From: Siderastrea siderea
Lineage: Eukaryota > Cnidaria > Anthozoa > Scleractinia > Rhizangiidae
Assembly: GCA_964030785.1 (NCBI GenBank)
Contig: OZ034968.1
Span: 65,883,399 to 65,947,398, forward strand
Direction of reading: 5' to 3'
DNA length: 64,000 bases
In this document: piece after piece, positions 25,701 to 39,650 of the stretch
Numbering within the stretch: position 1 is the first letter of the stretch
Layout: every line of letters starts with the position of its first letter
Notes under the pieces: model-generated
What the model was told of the DNA's origin: nothing
The model's input: only the letters and a program-made list of their open reading frames with translations
Database searches by the model: none
Made by a program: the position numbers and the translations under genes

Positions 25701-26616
25701 ACGTAACATGACTCCTGAGCAAGCCGCAGCTCCGAGGTTTATTCGATAATCTCTTGCTTGAGTTTACGACCACATTGCTTTTTTCAGAAACTTACAATTT
25801 TTGTGACATAGTCTCGTGTAAAAGAAAAGAAGAATATTAATATCAAGAAAACCAAACTGATTCCAAGATTCCACCTGTAAATGTTGCAAGCTGTTGACAT
25901 GTACTACCTGACAGTGGTGATCCAAAATAGGTACATATTGTATGCAAGCTTACTTTTATTCGGGCTGAAAAATATAAGCAAGCGCTTCCACAGTTTTATC
26001 TGCAGTGTTAAGCATGGCCAATAAAAGCTGTAGTTTGCAAATGTTTCCTGTTTTTCATTGCAGCTTTTAAGCAGTGATATAAAGCGCTGCTTTGACGATG
26101 CTTTAGCGTCACAAAAATTTTGCAGCGCTCCTGCAATGCGTAATCTTTGGTTCTGACTGCTTGAACGACTCGCGAGCAATGCTTAATCAATGCATAAACG
26201 CTGTGCAACCAAAAAAGTGAACTAATGCAGCACTGCAGTAGCACTGCGTCGTTCGTACGGGTTTACACCTTGGTGGTGATGGAGCATCAGTTTGTGTAAT
26301 TAAGTGTTTTATGGTGTACCATTCCTCTTATTTGTCAAAAAAGCTGTCCATTCAGCAGTTTGCATACAGATTTAAGTGCCCTCAAATTAACTGTTTATGT
26401 TACCTGGCAGAACCCCTCTTCACTGGGCAGCAGCAACCGGACATGCTGACTGCGTTGCTCATTTGCTGAGGCTTGGAGGTGACAGAGATGCTGAAGACAA
26501 ACATGGTGGACTGCCACTGCAGTATGCTCAACAGGGACACCACTCTTTGTGCTGTCAATTGCTCATAGATCATGACCCCAACAATCCTCTTGGCACACAC
26601 ATACCTGAACGAAAAG
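10453..26616 (+). CDS. ANKRD55: ANKRD55-like, exons 1-8: N-terminus and ankyrin domain
   Basis: Exon 1 codes only 13 residues (MSNPSFGGPRDRP) before a GTAAGT donor. Repeats sit roughly at residues 32-58, 61-94, 95-127, 128-161, 162-194, 195-230, 231-264, 265-297 and 298-325. TPLHWAA-type helices are clear in the fifth, sixth and eighth. Repeats 4 and 6 are longer than 33 residues. The exon 2 donor (G|GTTAGA) is weak, but it is the only one keeping frame with exon 3 (GAT, Asp). Exon 7 ends GGGCAG|GCAAGT, and joining it to exon 8 gives the expected EGRTPLHWAAA. Confidence 0.85.
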
Positions 26617-29600
26617 GTAACTACCTTGTACATTTCAGTGACTTTAGCTGATGAACAGGTCCTCAGTGACAAATAGGTTCCAAGAAAAATCAATGAGCAG
26701 AGCAAGCTGACAGGAAACTAATGCTTACATCTGCACTTGCTCTGCCCGCTGAGTTTTCGTTCATTCTATTCCCCACTAAGGAACTTGCTCCCAGACTATC
26801 TTTTTTTTTCAATTCTTTATTGAGATACACAGAATACTTACAAAAAAAGACAGTAACAATCAGCAAAATAAAAGAAAATTATTACAAGCTGCCCCCCCCC
26901 CTCCCTCTCCCCCCAAAAAACAAAGATCACACAAGCTACATTATGCAAGGTAAAAAAAAAAAAGTAATATGAAGAAATGCAAAATGCTCCCAGACTATAA
27001 TACGTAACAAAATGCATAGAGTATGAGAGCTAAAACAGAGTGGCAGACCCTGTGGTCTCAAACCCATGGATGGTGCTTGGGCTGGGCAATCAGTATCCCC
27101 ATTGAAAGCTTCTACAAAGACCCTGATTTTGAAGCTAAATTATGAAGTACATTGTGAATATTAAGGGTTTTTTAAGTATTTGCATTGCATGGTCAATACC
27201 AGTTCTCACAGCCCATGATTTGTAAAAATGAGAGAAGGAAAGTTTGAAATGGATAAATTAAGTGTTATTGAATCCAAGGGAAATAGTTCTACATATACAC
27301 CAATTAAACTATTCATGTTTATTGGTTTATTATTTATTGTAAGAAATATTTCTTCAGGTGGTTTAAATAGTTTGGTTGCAAATCTAAGAAAAATGATAAA
27401 TACTGTGAAAGCTTTATTAAGCCCCCCTCTCTATTGACCCCCATATTACCATCTCCCCCCCCCCCCCCTCTGAAAGTCATATTTTTTAATAAGCCTCCCC
27501 TCCTGCTTTGGGGCATCAGATTTTGTAATTAGTACCTCCTAATCTCTATTAAGCCACCCACTTCATCCCCAGTTGGTGCATTTTATAAAGAGTTAAAAAA
27601 AAATACATGTAAACTTGTAAGTTATAGTTAAAACAGTGTTTGAGTTATGTGCAAAAATTGTTTTAAGATTAAATTTTTCAAGATTTGAAATAAGCTCCCC
27701 CCCCCCACTATTAAGCCTCCCTGACTCTAATAAGCCCCCATTCATGAGACCTGAAATTAAATAGTGCTATTGTGGTATCGTTCCTTACTATTAGGGTTAG
27801 TGTCTTTTTAAAGGTATTTTCTCTAGGTCTCCTTACTTTAGTAAATTTACCATCAATATTGAGAAATTAATAAAGCATAGTTGTGACAGATGTTAAATCT
27901 TATAGATGTTACTTAATTGCTCAATTGTTATTGAAATAAAAATGTCTGTCAAAATCGTTATCTACTATTCACCAGCAAAACTAATTACCACACTCAACAA
28001 AGCAATGACTGGTTAAGATTAGACACAGCCTCATTTTCATAGTAAAACGGTTTTACTAAATTTTTTTTTATTGCACTGCTTTACAAGTACATTGATTATG
28101 AGACTTCTGTGACTGAATCTGAATAAGTCTTTACATCACTTAGTGGTTGTAACTTAAGAGGCTTTTGGTGAAATCCTACATTTGATTTTTGGTGTGAAAT
28201 GTATTGAGCAGTATTTTCATGTGATGCTTACATTGTAATTACATCAGTTTCTCAAGTGAAGTATTTCTGATAAGGTCCTCTTTGGAATTTATAAAAGATG
28301 AAGTCATAAAGTATTACTGTGTTGCTTATTCCCCAAGATTGCTTTCTGTTAAACTGTTTGATTCAAGATATGCAAATGAACATCAGGCAGCTGTCTTAGA
28401 ACAAATTACTGTGTTATGTCAAAAGAATCCTTAATAATGTGTTGTCAAACACACAACTGAACCTTCTTTATGTCACGGCTTGCTCATTGGACCAACCTGT
28501 AAGTTCTAAGACAGCACTGTCTAATAAATAACAAACAGCGGTGAGTGCAATTTCCTTGCTTAATTTATTTCCTTTCAGTTCTGCCAAATTTCTATTCTGT
28601 GTTTCATTTTTATTCATTAGTTTTTCTTCCTTTTAATGAGCAGCCTGTACATGTCTGTTTAATTAATCTGCTTATTTGTTTGGTTTTGTCTGTTGAAATT
28701 TAATATTTCACTGAAATTTGCATTTTTTAAAGTCCTGGCAAAATCCAAACTTGGCTTGTGGCAAATAAAAAATGTCTTGGGGCTTGAGGACCTAATGAGG
28801 TGTAGTTTTAGCTGTCTGTCAATACCTAATTGTTGACAGCCTTTTCAGCAAGGATATACACTACATGTACACTATTCATGTGGAACCGTAAAATGTTGTT
28901 CACCCGTTTAATATTTCAAGAGTGTGACCATTAGGTGGTTTTTCTCAGTGCACGGTTTCGATTTCTTTTGAGTACTGTACAAGTAAGTGATTATTTTTAT
29001 TATGTTAATGTGACACAGTGGGTATAATATTTAGAATTCATTTGACACTATCATTGTCTTTGAAGCCATTTTTGCTTTTTCTCGCATAAGGATGCGGTAA
29101 TAGTAGCTTCAAGACATTTTCCTTTGTTCATGAACTTCTATTGTGGTATCAGCAACTGTACTGATTAAATTATTTGACTTTGCTCCATTTTACTTTGCTG
29201 TTGATTTTTAATATGCTATCATCGTGCTTAGAAAAAAATTCACAGAATTAAAGAATAACATCACATATCACCTCTTTTCTTTTAGAAGGAAACATGATTT
29301 ACTCAAGGAAATATTGCTTTTTAGCTGAGCCACAGTGTTTGTCTAATAATATTGACATCTGCGTGTTCACTTTTAAGCTACCCATCGTCGATAAAGTGGG
29401 AAGGTAAAAACAGTAAAAAGTAAATATTTTTAACCAGTTATAAACTGAAACTGAGAGAAAATTCCATTCTCAATAATAATTATGGTCATTTCAGTCTAGA
29501 AATTTTTTTTTTCATTTTAATGTATTTTGATTAAAAAGTCTGGAGTTTTTTTTTCTTAATTTAAGGTATACGTAGGAAATTTACAATACTAATCAGTACA

Positions 29601-32600
29601 AAGTTTTGTTTCTTTCAACAATAATTTCCACCTGAGAAAAATTATCATAAACACAAATAAGATTTTATTCTCCCTTTCAATATTTGGTTGGATATGAAAA
29701 TTACAAAACTGCAGCAATTGTCTGATTTTTCTTGTTTCTGCAACAAAGTGTTTTTCTTTTAGAACTCACAATCAAGAATTCTAAATTATTTTTATTTGTA
29801 TAGTAAATAAAGTTAATATTGTCTTGTCCATTTATTGCTCCGTTAAACCTTGTAGCCCAATCTCAAGTTTTGCCTCTGTACTCATGTAAAACAACAACAA
29901 CAACAAAAATGTAAGCTGTCTAGCTAGAACATTAGTAATAGCAAATACTATTGATAAAATATACCAAAATGCTGCCACATATGTACATGTATGTCTAATA
30001 TTTGAAATTTGGACTTGAGGCCCTCACATTTACACGACAACAACTTATCAGTGGCTTTCTGGGCATTCCCCAAGATATGCAGGGGATTGGGAGAGCTGAT
30101 GATTCAACTTTGGATGGTTAAATTTCCTGGTGGGGATGCGAGGTTGTTTGTGTTTGGTAATGGCACCTCATCCCCTGGGATGCCTCTGTAAGGTTTGTCT
30201 GAAGCGGGTCAGTACATTTATGTGGCCAGTATGTGGTATTCAGCTTTTTAATGGCAACTTTTGTGCCACCATTGGAAGTCCATTACAGCCTCTGCTTACT
30301 GTCAGCTCTTCATGAAGAAAGACTATTTTTCTTACAGTATTTGTAAGCTTAGAAATCATGCCATAAAAGTGTGATAACAAAGGGCCATGCTCTCTTTTGA
30401 TTCTGTAAACCCTGTGTAAAGATTGATGCTATTACAGCAAAAAAACAAACAGATAAACAGACAAACAAAGTAGACCAATTTCCCTTAAATGGGCTGGCTC
30501 AATGTGACTGTTGGTGCTGACTCCTTTCAAACTTTGTCAAAAATATAGTTACCGGCATTTTATAATTACAGGAAGGTAATGTTTTTGAACCTATTTTTAT
30601 TGTATGTAATGCGTGCTCAGAGTTCTTTTTTTAGTGTATTAAAGATCCTACTGCATGTGATTCGAAGAGAGATCCTCTTCTTATATGTAGTTATGCTCTA
30701 AGACTCCTGCTAAGTGGGATGTTCAAGGGACTCTGGCAAGAAATTGTTTAACCCTTTAAGCCCCAATAATAATAATAATAACTGTCTCGCTAATCGCCCT
30801 CGCAAAGTACAGCAAGGACGCAGCTCGACAAGGTCGGACCGAAAGCATATATAGGCGCCGCCGCTGTACGGTCCATGCATGACCTTGGAGCACAGCCAAC
30901 AGCCAGCTCGAATAAGCTGCGTGTCGGTTTTTGCTGAGGGAGGAAAACCGGAGTACCCGGAGAAAAACCCTCAGAGCAGGGTCGAGAACTAACACAAACT
31001 CAGCCCACATATGACGCCGGGTCTGGGAATCGAACCCGGGCCACATTGGTGGGAGGCGAGCGCTCTCACCACTGCACCATCCCTGCTCCCCTGACAAGCA
31101 TCTAATTTCTCCTTACAACATCCCTACTTGATCAAGCATACAGGTTACTAGAGAATAAAGGAAATGATCACCAAACATAAAATGTCTCAATGTTTGTGCA
31201 AATTCTCCGAACTGGTACCATGAGAAATATATGGACGACAGTGAGGAGAATATGCATGTTCATGCTGCGGCTTAAAGGGTTAAGATAGCAGGAGTTTGAG
31301 AAAGTGAATAGTAAATTACTGGAGGACAGTACCAAAGGGAAATGGTTTTCAGTTCAAGAAAGCAGGAAACTAGGCAGAGTTGCATTTATTTATGAATGTG
31401 TCCTGCATGTATTGGATCGTATAGGCTCCTAAAAGGTCTTACAGGTGCAGGATACTATATAATTTGTTACTGAGCTCAGATAATTTCCTAGTTACCAGTT
31501 ACCCTTCAAGCCCCAAATTAATATCAACATGGAGGTTCTCTTCACGGTTTTTCATAAGTTTCTCGTAATGCTATAGTGGGGAGAATTCGATTAAACATCA
31601 AGATTTTATCTTTGGTGATCATTTTCTGTATTCTCGTGACCTGTATGTTTGTTAAAGTAGTCATGCTTTAAGGAGAAATTAGATGCAGTGGAACCCTGAC
31701 ATAACAAAGTGCCATTAAAGGACTGGCAAAAACTATGTTTGTTATAGCAGAGGTTTGTTATATGTCATCTTTTCCATACATGTTACTATTATTGGGCTGA
31801 AGAATATGGTTCATTATACCAGTGTCTTCATTGAAGCTGGTTCGTTAGATTGGGGTTCTACTGTATTGGGGGTTAAAGGGTTAAGTTCTTTGAGATTTTA
31901 CTTGCCTTAATCCGGACTATGGTGATTTTTGTTTGGCCTTACATGAACATAAATTTCTGTGTGTGTGTGCACTTTTTTTTGTAGAATCTCCAGCAGAGAA
32001 TCTTCGTGTTCCTGACAATAGTCGAAGTGGTTCAGATGGCACACAGCCTTTCAATCGGAGCCATAATGGAGTAGCAAATGGTTTTGGTTCTCAGCCTCAC
32101 ACAGATCTCGGTGATTCTGAGGTGCAGGAGATTTTTGGAAACTCTGTCGGCACCACAACTGTACAAGTTCTTGTGGAGATGAATGGGGAAGAGAACAATT
32201 CTACAGATGCAGGTCAGATGCTGGTGTATCTTGCCTATGATTTAGTTTGCGTTCAACAGTTAGCTAATTGTTGTCAACTCTCTCTGAGGCGGTCTCCTTT
32301 CAGATCAGCACCGACAGTCCATTTAATATACAGTAGATACACTGAGAACTTAATTTCACCTCAGGCCAGTGAGGATGGTTAGGCCTCTAGCCAAGATATG
32401 CCAATGTGCCAAGAAAATATACCAGTGAGAATTATTTGAAACGGCAAACAAGTTTAAATACGAAGCACAAAACAAAATCAATCACTGTAGGTGTTCAAGT
32501 ATAGTCAAGTTATAGTCTTGTAGCTGACAGCTGAACTACGCCATAGATTATTGTAACGTGGAATATGACCTCTTACAGCATTTTGTAAAGAGACATGATG

Positions 32601-35600
32601 GTGTTCATTCAATTACAGAAAAATGCCTGAATCAATTTTGGCATTATTAAACCAACTGAAGGTGCCTGTCTCAGAGAGGTGTTTGTTTAGGAGAACATTG
32701 TCCCTCACTTGACATCATTAGTGAAATTATAAAAACGTTATTCATTTGTCTGGTTTCTTTTTTTCTACTGACCCACTTCACAAGAAAGATTAGGTATTAA
32801 ACTGGAATTGAGACATTTGATAATTTGATTGGAATGGTCCTATAAGTAATAGTACTAACCTGTAATATAATGAACTATTAGCAATGACTTAATGGGGGGC
32901 TTTTTGTTTCATTCTTCAAGGTTTTTTGTTTTTGTTTTCTTACGCTTTTGGTTAATTTGATTTTCTTTTTGAGTTATTTTGCTCTTCAGTTGTTGTAATT
33001 ATAGCATAAAACATGAATAGATCATCCCATTTCCGTTTGATTTTGGTTGCCTTCTGATGATTTATATTCCAAAATAATATTTACCTTCTTACTGCTGCAA
33101 AACCTACATTGTAAGTAGTCATCTATCCAGCCACCTGCCAGTTTGGATTCTTTAAAAGATGTTCTATTTCGCATTGTAGTAGGTTGACATTTGACACAAT
33201 TTGCATTAAAAACGAACGAGTGTTAATTTAAATTAACTAAAGTAAAGTTTTATTTTCAAGTATGCCAATAATTGAGTTTGACAAGTACATTGCCTTAATC
33301 AATGGGATTGTAGTGGTAACATTGCTCTTTGAATCAAGCTGTAAAACTTTATTTTGTTTACTATTTTGTTCTTTTTTTAACTTGCATGACTAATATTTAG
33401 GGTATTTTCTGTACAGGGGACATGGTGTCCTTGCTGCAAGGTGTTAGTGCATGGCCCAGTATAACGCCCCCAGCATCACCCTGTAAGATCAATGGCCTTT
33501 TTATGGCCTTTGTCGTGTCCTGAGAAAAGAGAAAACGTTTTGCACCATCCCTGCATCTGTCCTTCCTTTTACAGCGCTATTAAGAGTACTGTACAGAAAA
33601 GCACTGTTCAGGAGGTTTCTTTTGGACGGTCACACATGAGGATTTTGTTTACGGACAAAACAAAAAACTTAGTATCACCTTGTACATCACATTGAATAGC
33701 GGCACATGGAAGAAGTACTTTGTAGCTTTCTTTTGAATGATTTTGTCAATGGATTAATGCTGCATATGACCACTAAATCTGCCTAAAGTTTCTTAGGTGC
33801 CTTTCATAGGGTAACATAATGGTCTAGCAAAACTTTGACTGTTTTCTCAGGCAACCAAACCTTACGTACTTCACTCTTGAGATTTATAGAGTAAAATTAT
33901 TTGTGTGATTTGAATTACTAACCTTATGAAAATTTATCCACTGTGCATTTTCCATTGTGTATGTCTAGTGCTAGGCAGACAATTCCATTTCATCTTCTTC
34001 TTATCGTTGTGGTTCCTGAGTGTGTCCCAAACTGTGGTATAAAATAAAATTTCTGGCTACTTTTGGACTACTGATAGTATGTTAAATTCCATATTTACTT
34101 GAATGCTAAAAATAATGGTGATAATTTAAAAGAGGTTACCTAATGGTACAGGATGGCTGACAAATTATTCAGGAAAGAAGTTTAAATCACAAGTTGTTTT
34201 TGATTAGTTTTAAAAGAAGAGTTCCACCTATTGTGTGCCCAACGAAAATGACACAGTTGTGAGCAGGTTCACTTTATTATGTGTCAGATTGACTGAGGTA
34301 TATGTACTAATAGTTGACCTCTTTATTGTTTTGTTCTTACAAACCTAAAGAGGTCTTTGTGCCCTGTGATCGTACATCAGTTTTTTTTTAAATTGGTTGA
34401 ACAATCATGCAGTCAATACAATTCTCTTCTGCAAAAGAAAGAAAGAAGAAGTACATGCCCTGTGTGTTTTTCAGATTAAGGAACTTCTTCAGGTAATATT
34501 AGATGCCATTAACTGAGTTTTTGTGTTGTGTTTTTTAGGTTGCCTGCATCCCCACATGAATGGCGAGACTGATGCTGGTGGATATAGCAGCGAGGAAGAC
34601 AGCCGTTACCCTCCTCAAATGGCACTAACCCCTATACCGGGGTCACCTGTCCCACCGGAGGATGTTAATCACAGTTATCCAACAAGGCCACCTATCCTAC
34701 CCCGCTTCAGTTTTGAGGTATGTTTCACTGGGTATAGCTTGAAACTTTGTTCTATGGGCGCTGAAATAAAAGTTCAAAAGAACCAGACGTTTTGAGGCTA
34801 CTGCCCCTTCTTCAGTGGACAAGACAGCAGCCTCGAAGCGTCTGGTTCCTTTGAACTTTTATTTCAGCGCCGATAGAACAAAGTTTCAAGCTATATTCTA
34901 AACATATGTGCTACATAGTTTCTTCCATGTTTCACTGCGTATTGTACGTTGGAAATCTTCTGGCAAGTGAACTGGACTAATAAGGAGACTAGTAATCCAT
35001 CAGCCTGATACGATCGATAAATCTCAGCACACTTTACCCTGTTCTTGAAAATGCAGTAGGTGAAAGTCATGATCTTGGGAAGAACAGAGTAAGGGATTCC
35101 ATGCTTAAGATCTCTTGTAATCGCTTATGCCTAGCCGTGACCATTTTTTTTAAATTTAACTACCATCCACGATCATGGTTGAAATAACAGGTTTATGAAA
35201 CCAGTTTCCTGGAGACTACCTTGCAAAGTACTCACTGACCAAATTACCTGTTCAAAGAACCTGCTGAATTTTAATCTCTACCTAATGTTGAGCCCAAGTG
35301 AAGGTTGTTTTGTTATTTAGGAACACTAATGCATGGTTAAGAGCTTTCGGCATTGTTGCAACAGGTAGAGGAACTGAAGACTCTGCCCTGGCTCACAATG
35401 ATGCCTTGAACATCCATTAGTGGTACCAAGCAAATTAACAACATTAGCTCTTGTGCTGTTTTTAAGACATTTCACATTTAACTATAAGATTGTACAAAAT
35501 ATAAGATTGTATAAGATCATTTTAAAATGATTTTGATCTTTTATCGCAGATTTTTAGGTAAGAAAAAACTATTAAAGCTACGTAGAAAACTTTTTTTTAG

Positions 35601-38600
35601 GACATTTCGACGTTGCATGAACGACATTATCGTGTCTAAAAATGAGCTAAAAATAAGAGTTGTAAATACAAGATGCAAACAATAAAGAAATGTAAAAGAA
35701 AAAAGTGTTGTGCCAAAGAGTTTCGAACGAATGGAGTCGGATTGTGCTCAAATTAGGATTTAGTTCCTTATTGTGAAAAGCATCTCTTAAATGAGGCATT
35801 CAAATTTCCCTTGGCACTTTCTCAGCGTGCGAAAATGGCTATCTTTGAGCAGGTTTATCACCAAGTTTGATCATTCAAATGAAATGTGACGATCAATACT
35901 TCCCTGTAGTGCTATTTATATCTCATCTTCACGTGAAATTTGTCAAACAACTGAAAGGGGCTATGTCACGAGGATTTTGCTATTTTAGGTCAATTCTGTG
36001 CTAAAATCATAGCCTAGTGCCTTTACTCATTCACAAAATGCCCCTGTAAAACTATGAGGAAGATATCAAATGAATTTTTTTCAGGGAGAACTAACCATAA
36101 TTCATTTTTTTGGTGAGCTTTGAGAACAAAGCATCAAAACTTGAAAAATTGGCCCATTATTTTCAAGTTTCTGTCCATTTCTATCCTTGCCATCGGCAGC
36201 AACAGACGACAGGAAACAGTTTCACTGCCGTAAGATAGCCTTAAGTAACAAAGCTAGACCATTATTTTTGGAATTCAATGGATGTCAAGACACTTTTTAA
36301 CTTTTTAAAAAGATACTAAAGTAGCGTGACATAGCCCCTTTCAGAGATGCTTTCATTTCCTTTAGGAACAAGTGTCACCTATTGTGCGTCCATCAGGTGC
36401 CACACCCTCAACCCTGGCACCAATCAAATCCAAGACAATGCCAGAGAGGTTACGGCTTAATAACATCAGACCCACACCTGTAAGGCCAGTGGACATCAAG
36501 CCACCCTCCCCCTCGACAGAAACACAGCTGGCTCCTCTTAAGCTTCTTAAAGCAAAGCAGAGCCCGGTTCCTGTGAATGCCAAACCTCAGCACGCAGGCT
36601 CTAGCAGTCCAAGGGAAGTGGGAACCCCAGAGAGCGGTGATAATGGAAAGCAGTGGGCAAAGAAGGTGAAGAGCAAATCAGATCCTCTCACTCTCTCTCC
36701 TGTCAGGTTTGTTCCCTGTGATGTTGTTACACAGTGGACCCCTGTTAATAAAACCACCTACAAGCGGTCAAATTCACAAATCTAATCGGCTGGAGAGTGT
36801 ATGCGTCACGCAGGGGTTTCAATAAAATTTGAAGTAGGCAGCTGGTTTGAGTAGAGTAACCGACTGTATCAACAAGAGCTTTGAAAGAATCTTCCTGTAA
36901 TTACTTCAATTTAGGGGAAAAGTAGCCGATTTCTCTGAGCGAAATAGCCGACGCTTTTCGTCGGCCGTCGGTGCTTATTGAAAGTACTGGTCACGCCTAA
37001 GTAACTTGACAGTACGCGCGAGCGTGCGTGGCGTAGTGGGCCGGTTGCACTTGAATGAGCTCTTTTTTTTTACGTTTCTCCTTCTCCTGAAAGTTTTTTT
37101 CCATTTTCTTTCTTGAATTTTGCTATGATATGTTTTATTGTTAACAGGACTTCATGTCATCCAATGGCATCTGTAATCGTACTCACGATTAAAGAAATCG
37201 GACTCCCGCCATGCGGTTGATAGATGTTGTTAATCACTCCTATGAGTACAGCCTGATTTGGACTCCTGTCAATCCTGTTACCGTTGTACAGCATTGCAAG
37301 CAACAGGGCTGTCCAGACATCTGCTCCTGGGTGGTTGTATTAACATTGTAGGGTCAATTGTTATGATAGCCTACTAAAGAGGGAAGAGGAGTAGACAGAA
37401 AAACAACTGACAATGGCAAGATAAACACAAAGACGAAACACAAAGACCAAATAACCTTTAAATTGGTTTGACTCCTTATCTGTCAGAACTTTTATTTGCT
37501 CTTGCCACCGGTTATTTCACGTGGTCGTTTTAAAGGGGTGTACTTCTAAAGAGAATAACGGTTTGGGATTCCAATAGGACTTCGGTGGTTGTATTTACAA
37601 GGAGGTCAGATTAGCGAGGTTTTTGTATAATAATGACTGAGCTTTCATTTGCACGGGCCAAAATGAACTAGTCGCAATAATGAGATGCTTGTATTAACAA
37701 GGTGGTTGTATGAACAGTGTGGTCTTATTAATGGAGCAATGGTGTTACTGACTGTAAAACTAAGGCATGGGTTCCAGGTGATATGCAGGTCATGGCTTAA
37801 ATTGTTAACTGGAAAATTTCAATTGTAAAACAGTGTTCATACCTTTTTACTCTATATGGTGATGACGTGGAAAGGCAATTCCATTTTCAGAAAAACGTCT
37901 AACCCAGCAGCTGTGGCACCCTTGTTTAGTACCATTCCTGAGATGGAAAATGAAAACCCAGCAGAAGTGAAAAACCTCGGTCATCTACAAACTGAACTGT
38001 GAGACTTTCTGAAACTTGTCAATTATCCTTTAGATCTTGTTGAGTATGGGGATGAAATCCTAAAGTGTGACTACTCAAACAAAAGCTATTGAATTGAATA
38101 CTACTTGCCTCTGGTGCTGTTTATTACACTTTGTTATATAGACAAGAGCGTTTCCATGGAAAATAGACTACTCGTAAAGTTCATACGAAACTACATCCGG
38201 GACTCCAGTGGCGTATTTTCCATATCCTCACTCAGGCTCCTCACTAGTGAGGATATTGATGACGTCATTTCCCGCTTTTACACCGTCGTTCGTGCAAAAA
38301 TGCTCTTGCCTGTATAATAAAAAGAAAATTACACGGAGGCTTGAAGATATGAATTTTATTTTCTCGTGGTAGAAAACAATATTTTTCTCACTCGCTCCGC
38401 TCTTTCGTAAAATATTGTTTTTACCACTCGAAAATAGAATTCAAATCTTCGCGCCACCGTGTTGTTGGTTTTCTATACTTTTACAATACGAAATTTGGAA
38501 CATTTCTTTAATTTTGCACAAGGGCCCATTAAAAGGGTTCAGCAATATACTCAGGAAACTAAACAAGTTTTCCTGTTGACTGTAGTGTGTTATTTATCTG

Positions 38601-39619
38601 CTCTTTCTTTCACAGTGACAATGTGGACAAAACAAAGGAGAAGCGCCTCTCGGCGGGAAATACCGCTGGTCAGATCCTGCCTGTCATTTCGGATAATTCA
38701 AGTCACGTGACACAAGTACAGGGTTCCAGACAGGATCAAATAGGTAATTATATTTGTTTTTGTTATGTAGCTCTGGGGTTCTTGTTCAGGCCTTAATATC
38801 CACATTAAAAAACTGGAGGGCACTTAAAAGGGCCTTATTATGCTGCATTGCTGCATGCAGGCATGATACGGAAAAGCAACCTCTTTTTTTCAACGCTATT
38901 AGCTAGAAAGGTGAAGGACAAAAGCTTGGAAACTCACGCAAGAGTCTCGCACACCTACTAAATCTCACTTTCCATATATTCGCACTCACTTCAAATCCTC
39001 TTATCGACCGGGTGCATGCCTTCGTATCGCGATCTACCTTACGTCAAAATGCAAACTGTCTCACCAGCAATACAAGCATTCCCTTGTCTTTGAGTAACCA
39101 TTAAGCTGTCTTTAAGCTGTCTCTTTATTGCTCATTTTTTCAGAAGCAAGAAAAAAGAATAGGCGGAAAACGTCCAAGAACCGAAGTATTCCTGAAGATT
39201 TAGGTAAGGTAATTTGGAGGAAAAGAGTGATATTTGATGCAAATCTTGCTAGCTTATGGCTCACCTTAGTCTTGGTTTGCTTAAAACCTGGGGACGTCAG
39301 GTGCAGTATTAACGCGTATTTTCGTATTATTATTATTACAAATCATCTTTATTCAAGTAATTTCAAAAAGGACTACAATAGTTAAAGAGAGATAATAGAA
39401 ATGTCGAGAAAAATTTTATACATATAAAAAAGCACATTGCAAGTCCACTCTCTATTTCAAATTCCGAGTCTTATAAAGTTCCTGAATCATATAATATTGG
39501 CAAAGAAAAAGAAACACTGTAATTTAATTAATCCTTGCAAGTCCTCTCTCTACTTCAAAGTCCGTGTCCTGTAAATTCATGTAGATTCTCCTCGTTGCCC
39601 GTGATCCTCTAAGGCATAG

Positions 39620-39650
<31 letters not shown>

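Larger units (their letters stand above)
26617..31984 (+). other. ANKRD55-like intron 8
   Basis: 5.4 kb. It holds a T-rich retroelement-like tail near 26803-26960, C-rich TATTAAGCCCCCC relics at about 27415-27735 related to the 2430-2895 element, a fold-back/SINE composite (30748-31283) and a small TIR element (31685-31864). 27.7-30.7 kb is AT-rich with nothing I can name. Confidence 0.55.

Noticed and set aside
24541..26260. Possible large TIR element with GCAGCGCTGC and TTTACGCA motifs
   Set aside because: I could not pair convincing ends, so it is mentioned only as probable old repeat in the GC-AG intron.
30756..31097. 113-codon minus-strand frame
   Set aside because: It is a reading of the tRNA-derived SINE.
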